From positions 1-34,457 of IMG/VR virus record IMGVR_UViG_3300017729_000012: 34,457 nt of DNA; one strand, given 5' to 3'. The stretch is from a virus. The position numbers and the translations under genes are program-made. Shown in pieces: positions 7,049 to 15,495 of the stretch (position 1 is its first letter; the number at the start of each line of letters is the position of its first letter). The notes below the pieces were generated by a model. That model was given only the letters and a program-made list of their open reading frames with translations. It had not been told where the DNA came from and made no database searches.

Positions 7049-8674
7049 ATGGAATATAATAAGTATTACTGGCTGAATGAAGACAGCCGCACATTTTTAT
7101 CAAGAGGGTATATATCAGAAAGCCCTGAACAAAGAATCAAAGACATTGCTATTAAAGCAGAAAAGTATTTGAATATAAAAGGCTTTGCAGAAAAGTTTGA
7201 GGATTATATGGCAAGAGGGTTTTACTCTTTGTCTACTCCTGTATGGATTAATTTTGGTAAACAAAAAGGTTTACCTATAAGTTGCTATGGATCTAACGTT
7301 GATGATAACTTAGATAGTATTTTAAATGCCGGTCGTGAGATTGGAATGATGAGTAAATATGGGGGAGGTACAAGTGCTTTTATTGGCAACATTAGAGCAA
7401 GAGGAACTGAAATATCTACAGGTGGTTTTGCTGATGGTCCAGTGCACTACGCTAAGATATATGATACTGTAGTAGATGTATGCAAGCAATCTGAGGCTAG
7501 ACGTGGTGCTTGTGCAGTATACCTACCAGTTGAGCATGCGGATATCTTAGAGTTCTTAGATATTGGTACAGAAGGTAACCCTATACAAAATTTACAGTAT
7601 GGTGTTACAGTTACTGATCAATGGATGACTGAAATGAAAGAAGGAGATAAAAGTAAGCGTAAGGTATGGGCTAAGATTATTCAGAACAGAAGTGAGTTTG
7701 GATTTCCTTATGTTATGTTTAAAGATAATTCTAATAACAACTCTCCTTACAAAGAACTTGGGTTGGAAATTACAGCATCTAATTTATGTTCAGAAATCCA
7801 GCTTCCTACTGATAGTTATAACTCTTTTGTATGTTGCTTAGGTTCTATTAACCTATTACATTGGGACCAGATAAAAGAGACTGACGCAATTGAAACATAT
7901 GTGTATTTCTTAAATGCAGTAATGGATGAATTCATTATTAAGTCTGAGACTATGCCGGGCATGAAGAGAGCGTTTAACTTTGCTGAGAAGCATAGAGCAA
8001 TTGGTCTTGGTGTGTTAGGATATCATTCTTTGTTTCAATCAAAGCTTCTTGAGTTTGACTCATTGCAAGCTAAAGGATTGAACAGTGAAATCTTTAGAAC
8101 ACTTAAAGATAGAAGTGAGATTGCTTCTAGAGAGTTGCATAATGAGTATGGATACACGTCTCTTAGAGAAGGGTATGCTAACACCACTCTTATGGCCATT
8201 GCTCCTACTAAGTCTAGTTCATTTATACACGGTGCTGTGTCTATGGGTATAGAGCCTATCAAGTCTAATTACTTTATTAAGGATCTTGCTAAGTCTAAGA
8301 CTATTTATAAGAACCCGTTTTTAGAAGAGGAGCTTGAGAAGTACGGTCTAAATACAGACAAGACTTGGAAATCTATCTTAAAGAAAGATGGTAGTGTTCA
8401 ACACTTAGATTTTCCTACAAAAAAAGTATTTAAATCATTTGTTGAGATATCACCAAAAGAGATTGTATTACAAGCAGCACAGAGACAAAAGTATATTGAT
8501 CAGTCACAGTCATTAAATTTAATGATTGATCCATCTGTGTCTGCCAAGCACATCAATCAACTATACATGTACGCCTGGGAAGAAGGTGTCAAAACTTTAT
8601 ACTATCAATTTAGTAAGAGTAGTGCACAAGATTTTGCAAGAAACATTTTAGAATGTAGTAGTTGTGAAGGTTAG
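7049..8674 (+). CDS. nrdA: Ribonucleotide reductase class I, large (catalytic) subunit, short form
   Basis: Reduces ribonucleotides to deoxyribonucleotides together with NrdB. The active site is complete: redox cysteines C79 (PISCYG) and C262 (SFVCC), the N245-x-C247-x-E249 triad (NLCSE) with the thiyl-radical cysteine C247, the Y518-Y519 radical-transfer pair (KTLYYQ), and the C-terminal shuttle CSSC (C536, C539). A phosphate-binding-type loop APTKSSSFIHG...GIEP is present. At 541 aa it is over 200 residues shorter than typical cellular NrdA. It lacks the N-terminal ATP cone, so inhibition by dATP is probably absent, as for other phage enzymes without the cone. Its end overlaps the start of the downstream lipoprotein gene by 11 bases, implying coupled translation. 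Confidence 0.95.
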   Translation: MEYNKYYWLNEDSRTFLSRGYISESPEQRIKDIAIKAEKYLNIKGFAEKFEDYMARGFYSLSTPVWINFGKQKGLPISCYGSNVDDNLDSILNAGREIGMMSKYGGGTSAFIGNIRARGTEISTGGFADGPVHYAKIYDTVVDVCKQSEARRGACAVYLPVEHADILEFLDIGTEGNPIQNLQYGVTVTDQWMTEMKEGDKSKRKVWAKIIQNRSEFGFPYVMFKDNSNNNSPYKELGLEITASNLCSEIQLPTDSYNSFVCCLGSINLLHWDQIKETDAIETYVYFLNAVMDEFIIKSETMPGMKRAFNFAEKHRAIGLGVLGYHSLFQSKLLEFDSLQAKGLNSEIFRTLKDRSEIASRELHNEYGYTSLREGYANTTLMAIAPTKSSSFIHGAVSMGIEPIKSNYFIKDLAKSKTIYKNPFLEEELEKYGLNTDKTWKSILKKDGSVQHLDFPTKKVFKSFVEISPKEIVLQAAQRQKYIDQSQSLNLMIDPSVSAKHINQLYMYAWEEGVKTLYYQFSKSSAQDFARNILECSSCEG

Positions 8675-8858
8675 GTTATTATTACTGTTGGTTTGCCTAG
8701 GTTGCAAGCCACAGTATAATCCTGATAAAGACCCGGATGTATTAGACTGGTATGTTGATGAAGGAAAACTTATTATCTATACTAAGCAAGATTCAATACA
8801 AGATGAATATGATAGAGCTAAATATATTGACTCATTAAAAAAGGACTCTATTTTCTAA
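8664..8858 (+). CDS. Small lipoprotein, possible outer-membrane spanin (64 aa)
   Basis: Starts with GTG inside the end of nrdA (11-base overlap); no in-frame ATG is available nearby. A basic start (KVR) and a run of leucines lead to VCLGC, a lipobox-like signal with the modified Cys near residue 13. The mature part (about 51 aa) is short and highly charged, rich in Asp, Tyr and Lys, with no further membrane segment. Small lipoproteins of this size next to holin genes are often outer-membrane spanins, but no partner inner-membrane spanin was seen and the neighbour on this strand is nrdA. The Cys at -3 is not typical, so the lipid anchor is likely but not certain. Its 3' end overlaps the convergent holin gene. 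Confidence 0.65.
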   Translation: MKVRLLLLLVCLGCKPQYNPDKDPDVLDWYVDEGKLIIYTKQDSIQDEYDRAKYIDSLKKDSIF

Positions 8859-8865
8859 GTCCTTT
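8837..8865 (-). terminator. Terminator hairpin inside the convergent gene overlap
   Basis: AAAGGACT (8840-8847) and AGTCCTTT (8858-8865) form a perfect 8-base stem around a 10-base loop. On the minus strand the stem runs into six T (complement of 8837-8842), the form of a rho-independent terminator for the holin transcript. In the plus direction only three T are present, so it is weaker there. It overlaps both stop codons, TAA of the lipoprotein gene and TAG of the holin gene. Confidence 0.65.
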
Positions 8866-9261
8866 GTGATTATCAATTCTATCTAGAATTTTATTGAGTT
8901 CTTCTGTTTTTATTAAGCCTGCCATTGAAGCATTCTTCAAAGCACTTATAAGTTGTAAGATCATAAAAGGAACTACAACTACTTCTGATAACCAACCTGT
9001 ACCATTAAATCCTTTCTCTACCATAAGGACTACTGTCAGGATAGCTACCCAAACAAAAGTGTTTCTGGTAATTCTTAATGCTTTGTATGTTTTAAAGCCT
9101 TCTCTTTTACAGCCTGCCCAAACCCCAAAGATTCCATCTAACCATAATACTGAACAAACCGCCAGGTATTGTTCCATGTTTTCCATTGATAAATCAAAAA
9201 AGTACGTACATAAGTACGTGCAGAATGCTGTTATGCTCACTATGAATAGTTTAGTTGTCAT
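8848..9261 (-). CDS. Holin, toxin-secretion/phage-lysis holin type (137 aa)
   Basis: Probable inner-membrane holin. Four hydrophobic segments can be drawn at about 4-22, 31-49, 67-83 and 91-108, followed by a charged C-terminal tail (ELNKILDRIDNHKG). The segment LWLDGIFGVWAGCKREGFK with the aspartate-glycine inside the second helix, then a basic loop and a third helix, is the typical plan of the phi29-like family of holins (Phage_holin_4). Its start lies 11 bases inside the end of the 124-aa lipoprotein gene, so the two are translationally coupled as a small lysis unit. It ends in an overlap with the convergent lipoprotein gene of the plus strand. This would be a second holin besides the one at 3391-3855. 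Confidence 0.75.
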   Translation of the reverse strand: MTTKLFIVSITAFCTYLCTYFFDLSMENMEQYLAVCSVLWLDGIFGVWAGCKREGFKTYKALRITRNTFVWVAILTVVLMVEKGFNGTGWLSEVVVVPFMILQLISALKNASMAGLIKTEELNKILDRIDNHKGLRK

Positions 9262-9625
9262 TGTTAAATTTAATTTTCTTTTGTACTCTTATGGGTGCAA
9301 CAACTTTTACTGGCTTTACTGGTTTAATTATTGGTATTGTTACCGGTCTCGTGTGCATTACAGGAGGACTGTATGTATTTCTCACATTAATGTTTGGAAT
9401 ATAATATCTACTCCAATTTCTATATTGCCATTCTTGTCTATACTGATATCTAAAAGGATCATCTTGACGCAATATTCTAAATTTAAAGTCTCTAACAGGA
9501 ACAGCAAGAGTATCTCCTTTTTCTGTTATAGTTAAAATACTTTTAATTTTATATGTTGTGGATATATTATATGTTCCACAAGATGAAACCATTCCTAACA
9601 TTAATAATAATAATAATCTTTTCAT
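9251..9625 (-). CDS. Lipoprotein upstream of the holin, possible spanin (124 aa)
   Basis: A clear lipoprotein signal: MKR, a leucine-rich core encoded partly by five successive TTA codons, and the lipobox MVSSC with Cys at about residue 16. The mature domain is about 108 aa, rich in Arg, Tyr, Pro and Val, with a proline-valine-lysine stretch (PIIKPVKPVKVVAPIRVQKK) near the C-terminus that may span the periplasm in extended form. Proline-rich lipoproteins coupled to a holin often act as spanins that fuse the membranes late in lysis; that role is inferred from context. Its end overlaps the holin start. The next gene upstream is the 1923-aa protein, 84 bases away. Confidence 0.6.
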   Translation of the reverse strand: MKRLLLLLMLGMVSSCGTYNISTTYKIKSILTITEKGDTLAVPVRDFKFRILRQDDPFRYQYRQEWQYRNWSRYYIPNINVRNTYSPPVMHTRPVTIPIIKPVKPVKVVAPIRVQKKIKFNNDN

Positions 9626-9685
9626 AGTTTACACTATACATCTTAGCCTGTATACTATAATATAAGTAAATTATATGTCATCTAT

Positions 9686-9699
9686 CAGATTTAAACCTG
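9686..9699. promoter_or_regulatory. Imperfect palindrome in the gap before the lysis pair
   Basis: CAGATTTAAACCTG has 7-base arms with one mismatched pair. It lies in the 84-base gap (9626-9709) between the 1923-aa gene and the lipoprotein-holin pair. No clear Bacteroidota-type promoter or terminator was found in this gap; a weak sigma70-like arrangement could be drawn but is not convincing. Confidence 0.25.
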
Positions 9700-9709
9700 T
9701 TAATTTGTC

Positions 9710-12700
9710 TTATTTAATATAGAAATCAGCATTTTTAATATAGGATTTCCATTTTTGTATTGAATAAACTATTGGGAATACATCTCTAAAGTTTTTGTGA
9801 ACTTTAAATTCTCCTTTTCTATCACCTCTTTGATATACATATGTAGAATTAGATAAAAACTCTTCTTCATTACCGGTTAATTTTGATAAACCATATCTAG
9901 CATTTCCAACAATAAACATTTCTAAAAATTCTGACATTTCTGTTACAGACCTAGCAGAAGCAATAGGAGAGTTTGCCATTTGATCAATCTGCTTAGCACC
10001 AGCAAAAGAAGGCATAAATAATACTAGTTCTTTATAAGCTCTATCTGCCTGGTATCTTGTTAAGTTCTTAAGTCTTTTTTCAAAATCAGTATCATCGTCA
10101 TCTCCTCTTAAAATTTTATCAAGTATCATTGAGGTAAACATAACACTAAACATTATTCCTAATTCACCCATAGTTCTATAAAAACCAAATAGTTTATTCT
10201 TAGCTCTTTGATCCATGTTACCTCCTTCTCCATACTTTCTATCTACACCATACTTTTCATTACTATAAAAGTTTACTTGAGCATCCATATAATCTTTACC
10301 CATTGTTTTAAAATGAGTATTCTGATTTACAAAAACTTCTTTCATTGCATAATTTATAAATGATAAAGCAGATCTATATCTACCTTCCATCCATCCTAAG
10401 TTTTGATCAAAATATTCTCTTTGATATCTTGCTCTAATTGCAGGAGCTACCCACTTTTTAAACTGAACAGCAAGATTTCCTAAAGTATGAGATTGTAAAA
10501 CCATTCTATCGTCTTTAGCATAGTTACCGTGAATTTGCTTGTTGACTTCTCTAATTTCATTTCTTATCTCATATCTCATATCATCATTCCATTCAACCTT
10601 TGTACCATCTCTTTTAATAAGAAACTTATATCCTGGTTTTAAAATGTTGCTGTGAGTTTTTGTATCATATTCAAAAGCATCATATAAAGATAAAGCATTA
10701 CCTCCCTCATCTTCTATCATGTAATCCATTAAAATAGCCATTCCAACTTTAGTTTGAGAGTTATACTCGGCAGCATCCTGCATTATATAACCCCATTCAG
10801 TTGCTCTATCAAACCAGCTTTTACCTCCATCAGTAGCAGAACTTTGTTCACGTAGATCAGCCATGTTATCCATCATTCTAAATCTGTCAACAAAAGCCTC
10901 ATATTTATTATTAGGCAATTTTTTATTATAATCTGCCTTAGCTAATCCGGGTATTACTCCTAATGTAACTACGTCAAGTAAATCTTCTGCACCTCCGTGT
11001 GATGTTCTTTGTACTAATGCGGGCAGGGCTCTTTTATTAAATTCCCACGTTGCTCTTTTAAATGCACTTTGAGAATAGAATCTACCCCCTAATGCTTCTA
11101 CATTATTGTTTAGTCTACCAATTAAGTAGTTATTAAAGTTACCAAACGGGTTAAATGCTACATATGATAAAGAAGAAAACTGAATAATACCATCAGCTAT
11201 TTTATCAAATGCACCTTTAGTTACTAATTCATTATCATAATGAACCATTGACATAAACTTTTTGGCTCTTCTTACAACATTCTTTTGTTGTTCTGTTCTA
11301 TTAACTTTAGTACCTATGTTAGATATTACCTTATTAGCTGTTCTACTAACTAAGTTTAATCCAGCTGACGGAGCAGGTGTATATGTTCTCTCTTCAATAA
11401 CTTTAACAAAAGCATTTAATGTATCATCAATTTGACCCATTGTTTCAAAGTTCTCTGCCATTGCACTAAACTTAAGTAAACTAGAAGCCATATCTGTATC
11501 TATTTGACCCAATGCCGGAGTAGACATAAGCTTAGACATCTTACCATTTAAAATAGCAATATCAGCTTTGTATTGATCTCTTGTTATTTTGTTCTTTTTG
11601 TATTGACCTTTTAATATATCAATATCTTTTTGAACACTAGCTCTTTCTTCATCTGTTCTTGGTTTACCTGTATAGTATATTGGAAGTTGATTTATTATAT
11701 AACCCTGATTATCTACTTGTATGTTTTTTTGCTGCTGAGTTGTTTTAAACATATTCCAGGCCTTAGTACGGGCAGCCTTAGCGTACATTTTACTATATAA
11801 CGTTCCTTTATTAGACACTTGATCTAATAACCTATTCATTACTAAAGGTGCTCTTCCTAACATGTCAGCTGCTATACCAATAGGTATTTTTTTAAGAAGG
11901 TCTTCTTCAAACATACTTACATACATTTCATAAAACTCTCTTTGTGCAATAGATAACGCATCTGTTTTACTAGGATCCATAATATCTTTGTATTTTGGAT
12001 TAGTCATGCTGTCACCGTTTCTTGGCTCTAGTACTGCTTCTACATACTCTGGTCTTACAGCATCAAACTCTTCTCCCACAATCTGAATTGTACCATCCGG
12101 TGTACCGTTTACCCTGTTTGCCTTTGTATAAGGCTTTCTATCAAAGTACCTAGCACGGTATGTAATCCATTCTGCATGTGGAACGTTTTCTCTTTTTTGC
12201 CAATAACCCCTTGTAGCTGCTTCAGTTCCAGGATTCCAAACTTCATATTTAGCTCTTGCATTTTTAAATTCTTGAGTATACTTATGGTACATCCCATCAA
12301 TTAACTTATCATTTTCATCTTTATCTTCTGCTTGAAAAAAATCACTGTATGCTCTTTTCTTATTAGCTAAGTCTATGTTATACTTAAGATCTTCTCTGCC
12401 CTGCTTTGTTTTTAGGGCTTCTTCTAAATTAAATACCGGTCTATACTCATACCAAGTACCTTCATTATCTGATAAAACAGATCTTAATTTATCTTGTTTT
12501 ATATTATATTTTTGACTTAATGCTTTTACATACTGTCCACTAAACACTTGTTCTCCATCAATTTCTACAAACTCAAGCATAAAATTATAAAGATCCTTTA
12601 AATCTATACCAGGATTAAGTTTAACTAGTTTTTGCCCTGCAGCTCTAATTATACTTTCTCTTTGTGATACCTTATCTAATAATTTTTGTGTTTGTATCTT

Positions 12701-15481
12701 TCTAATTTTAGCCATGACACCAAGTAAAACATCTCCAGATGTATCCATGTCTCTAGTCTGATACTCTACTCCATCAATATCTGCAGCAAATTCCATGACC
12801 AAATCAAGATCCTCTTTAGTAAAGTAACTTCCTTCACCACCATAATTATTACTGGACTTTTGTCTTACTTGCTCTTGAACGTAATCATATAACGCATTGT
12901 CAACAATACCTCTGTTTGATTTAGACCCACTTAGTGCATTAAGCTGAGTTTGTAATGATAAAATTAAATTTTTCTGTGTATTATTTAAACCAATTAAATC
13001 TGTTAACTCATATAGACCTTTAAATGTTTCTAGATATTTTTCAAAGTGTAATGCATATGATAAATACTCAGGCTTATCAATGTTGTTAGGGTCTTCCATA
13101 TATGCCCTAAATTCTTTTATTTGTTGTAATGCATCCTGTAATACTTCAGATAAAACAACTGATTGTTTTCCGGCATCTTCAGACAATGCAATTGCAATAT
13201 ATGCAATGGTCTTTGATATCTGATCAATCTCTTTCTGCTGTGTAGACTGAATGTAAATACTATTCTTTACTAAAGGTATAAGATCTCTCTTAGCAATTAG
13301 TTTACCCATATAGTCTTCTAGTAGACCAGCATGAATATTATATTCTGTATAGCCTTCTGCATCCTTTTTATCTTGCTCTGTTGTTTCTGTCTTTTCATTT
13401 TTACCATCCCACCTTGCATTGTATGCATCACGTTGTTTTTTGGACAAAGAATCTTTCTTAGCAGAATTTCTTGATATAGGTATTAATTTGTTTACTTTAT
13501 CTAACTGTGTGCTTATTGGATGTGGCTCAATTCTATCATAATTTATTTCACCATTAAATACTTGATCAACACCTTTTCCATCAACACCTACATGGAAGTG
13601 TATGGTTGCCATAGCAAACTCATCATATGCAACTTCATAGCCCATATTCTCAGTCATTCTTCTGTATAAAGCTACTTGTAGATTATGTTGTGCTCTTGTA
13701 GACAACTTAGTTACACCGTGTTCTATCAGTTTACTGTCATTACCTAATGAATATGGAAAATTATATTTTTTAATACCATCATCATTTACATCATCTAGGT
13801 TATTCTTGCTTGTCTTTAAGTCAAAAATTCTAACCTTACCCTTTGCATCAATAATAAAAATATCAGCCATACCTGCTATTTTTGATTCTTCATCAAACAA
13901 TACTACTTGTGATAAAATAAGTGATCCTGTCTCACGGTAGTTTTCTATTATAGAATCTAATGTATCATATACTTCTTTTGCTTTTTCCTTAGATATATTA
14001 TTAGTCTTTAGGTTTTTATATGCAGCATTAAATTTTAAATTTCCAATAACCCCTTCTAATAAAGTATCTACCTCATTACCAATTTCAAGATTCAGCCTGT
14101 GTTCAACTACTTTAGTTGGAGATAATACTCCTTTGATAGCTGTTGTAGCTGATGTATATACATCCTTAGTTTTATTTGGATTATAGTATACATGATCTTC
14201 TTCATTTAATATTACCAGTGTATCACCAGCAGCAGCATTTTTTTCAGAAGCAGAAAACTGATGCACTTGTTCATCGTAAAGCTGAGCTAAATTAAATATT
14301 TGATCTACTATTGGTCTTTGAAGAGGGTTTGCTTTAGCTCTTATTGCTTTTAATTCAGATGCTTTTTCTTTTGATAAGCTATACCTTACATTTCCATTTA
14401 CCCTTTTCTCTAACTTAAATTGTATACCTTCTGTATTTAGCAGTTTTGCAATATCACTCATAGATGTACTAGCTACTATAGCTGACACAGGTAAAGGTTT
14501 ACCTGTCAGATAAATGCTTAAGTTCTCTATAACACTTTTAAACCACTCTAATAATTCACCAATTGCATTTAAGAAACCTTTTGTTGGTTTGCTTTCATAT
14601 TCTTTTTTGAAGTGTCTGGCTAAAGCTTGCGTTACAATTTCTAGGTCTCTTTCAGTTTCACTAAAATTTCTAGATTGATTATTGTATGCATCTTTAATTT
14701 GCTCAGATAGTTCAGGAAAATTAGTTACTGCTTCATCTAATAAATTATTAAACAGTTGTTCATTTTCCATTTTTACTGCATCTATAAAAGGATGCAACAT
14801 TTCTTCAATTGCTATTTCATCAGTAACCCTACCTTTAATTAAGTATGCTACTCCATTATAATAAAAAGACTTAACATTTTTAAATCCTATATCTTTAGTA
14901 TTGTACTTTGGTAAGCTTTCTAATAATACTCTAGCTTGTGCAACTGATATCATTTTTACATTAACCTGTGGAAACATTCTTTTTAAATGCATCACTACAG
15001 CTCTTGATCTATTTGTATCCCATGATCTTGATTTTTCTAATAAATCTCTTCTACTAAATACACTATCAATTGCTTCTATTTTATAGCTTTGTTTTGTTCT
15101 GGTTACACTAAAAGCTGACTCAGGTATATTATTAATTTCTAAATACCTATAAAATCTTTTTAAATTATTTTGCAAAAAAGACTCATCATATAGTAAGGTA
15201 TCAGGATTAGAATTGTTTATAAGAAACTGTCCCGCCAACCTGCTTCCAATTTTTTCCCTTCTTATATTATCAAGCACAGCTTTACCAAAATCTTTTTGTT
15301 GTAAACTAAATGCAATCTTTTGATCAGAAACCATTGCTTTAGCTTGAACAGGACTTGGAAAAATATCAGATTCATTTACTTCTTGCCAATTACTAATAAC
15401 TTGAGAAGTACGTAAATCAGACTTATAAACATCTTTTAATGCTTGATATCCCGGATCATTTCTATTATAACATTTAGCCAT
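9710..15481 (-). CDS. Large virion or ejection protein with degenerate zincin and RecB-like nuclease domains (1923 aa)
   Basis: Probably packed with the RNA polymerase and delivered with the DNA. Residues 226-230 read EEMLH, a zincin HExxH with the first His replaced, followed by EIVTQAL (E281 in the place of the third ligand) and a GELLEWFKSV helix; activity is therefore doubtful. Residues of about 420-660 match the RecB/Cas4 PD-(D/E)XK plan: SQVVLFDEE (524-532), GMAD (D540), FDLKTS (D554, K556), then LQVALYRRM. The usual acidic residue in the SE position is Gln525. The middle is helical and charged. The C-terminal 500 residues include VQFKKWVAPAIRARY and a membrane segment at about 1772-1792 followed by DDDD. 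The gene starts 14 bases after the giant polymerase gene. The overall plan fits large proteins of crAss-like phages near the polymerase; the ejection role is inferred. Confidence 0.7.
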   Translation of the reverse strand: MAKCYNRNDPGYQALKDVYKSDLRTSQVISNWQEVNESDIFPSPVQAKAMVSDQKIAFSLQQKDFGKAVLDNIRREKIGSRLAGQFLINNSNPDTLLYDESFLQNNLKRFYRYLEINNIPESAFSVTRTKQSYKIEAIDSVFSRRDLLEKSRSWDTNRSRAVVMHLKRMFPQVNVKMISVAQARVLLESLPKYNTKDIGFKNVKSFYYNGVAYLIKGRVTDEIAIEEMLHPFIDAVKMENEQLFNNLLDEAVTNFPELSEQIKDAYNNQSRNFSETERDLEIVTQALARHFKKEYESKPTKGFLNAIGELLEWFKSVIENLSIYLTGKPLPVSAIVASTSMSDIAKLLNTEGIQFKLEKRVNGNVRYSLSKEKASELKAIRAKANPLQRPIVDQIFNLAQLYDEQVHQFSASEKNAAAGDTLVILNEEDHVYYNPNKTKDVYTSATTAIKGVLSPTKVVEHRLNLEIGNEVDTLLEGVIGNLKFNAAYKNLKTNNISKEKAKEVYDTLDSIIENYRETGSLILSQVVLFDEESKIAGMADIFIIDAKGKVRIFDLKTSKNNLDDVNDDGIKKYNFPYSLGNDSKLIEHGVTKLSTRAQHNLQVALYRRMTENMGYEVAYDEFAMATIHFHVGVDGKGVDQVFNGEINYDRIEPHPISTQLDKVNKLIPISRNSAKKDSLSKKQRDAYNARWDGKNEKTETTEQDKKDAEGYTEYNIHAGLLEDYMGKLIAKRDLIPLVKNSIYIQSTQQKEIDQISKTIAYIAIALSEDAGKQSVVLSEVLQDALQQIKEFRAYMEDPNNIDKPEYLSYALHFEKYLETFKGLYELTDLIGLNNTQKNLILSLQTQLNALSGSKSNRGIVDNALYDYVQEQVRQKSSNNYGGEGSYFTKEDLDLVMEFAADIDGVEYQTRDMDTSGDVLLGVMAKIRKIQTQKLLDKVSQRESIIRAAGQKLVKLNPGIDLKDLYNFMLEFVEIDGEQVFSGQYVKALSQKYNIKQDKLRSVLSDNEGTWYEYRPVFNLEEALKTKQGREDLKYNIDLANKKRAYSDFFQAEDKDENDKLIDGMYHKYTQEFKNARAKYEVWNPGTEAATRGYWQKRENVPHAEWITYRARYFDRKPYTKANRVNGTPDGTIQIVGEEFDAVRPEYVEAVLEPRNGDSMTNPKYKDIMDPSKTDALSIAQREFYEMYVSMFEEDLLKKIPIGIAADMLGRAPLVMNRLLDQVSNKGTLYSKMYAKAARTKAWNMFKTTQQQKNIQVDNQGYIINQLPIYYTGKPRTDEERASVQKDIDILKGQYKKNKITRDQYKADIAILNGKMSKLMSTPALGQIDTDMASSLLKFSAMAENFETMGQIDDTLNAFVKVIEERTYTPAPSAGLNLVSRTANKVISNIGTKVNRTEQQKNVVRRAKKFMSMVHYDNELVTKGAFDKIADGIIQFSSLSYVAFNPFGNFNNYLIGRLNNNVEALGGRFYSQSAFKRATWEFNKRALPALVQRTSHGGAEDLLDVVTLGVIPGLAKADYNKKLPNNKYEAFVDRFRMMDNMADLREQSSATDGGKSWFDRATEWGYIMQDAAEYNSQTKVGMAILMDYMIEDEGGNALSLYDAFEYDTKTHSNILKPGYKFLIKRDGTKVEWNDDMRYEIRNEIREVNKQIHGNYAKDDRMVLQSHTLGNLAVQFKKWVAPAIRARYQREYFDQNLGWMEGRYRSALSFINYAMKEVFVNQNTHFKTMGKDYMDAQVNFYSNEKYGVDRKYGEGGNMDQRAKNKLFGFYRTMGELGIMFSVMFTSMILDKILRGDDDDTDFEKRLKNLTRYQADRAYKELVLFMPSFAGAKQIDQMANSPIASARSVTEMSEFLEMFIVGNARYGLSKLTGNEEEFLSNSTYVYQRGDRKGEFKVHKNFRDVFPIVYSIQKWKSYIKNADFYIK

Positions 15482-15495
15482 TTCTTATCTTTTTA

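Noticed and set aside
8894-9535. Long plus-strand open frame (213 codons) opposite the holin and lipoprotein genes
   Set aside because: It is antisense to two well-supported genes with signal peptide and membrane segments. Its own translation has irregular composition (many Tyr, Trp, Cys, Ser) and no recognisable domain, as expected for a shadow frame.
9600-9621. TTA/TAA triplet run as a microsatellite
   Set aside because: It encodes five leucines in the signal peptide of the lipoprotein and is explained by codon preference; it is too short to call a slippage switch.
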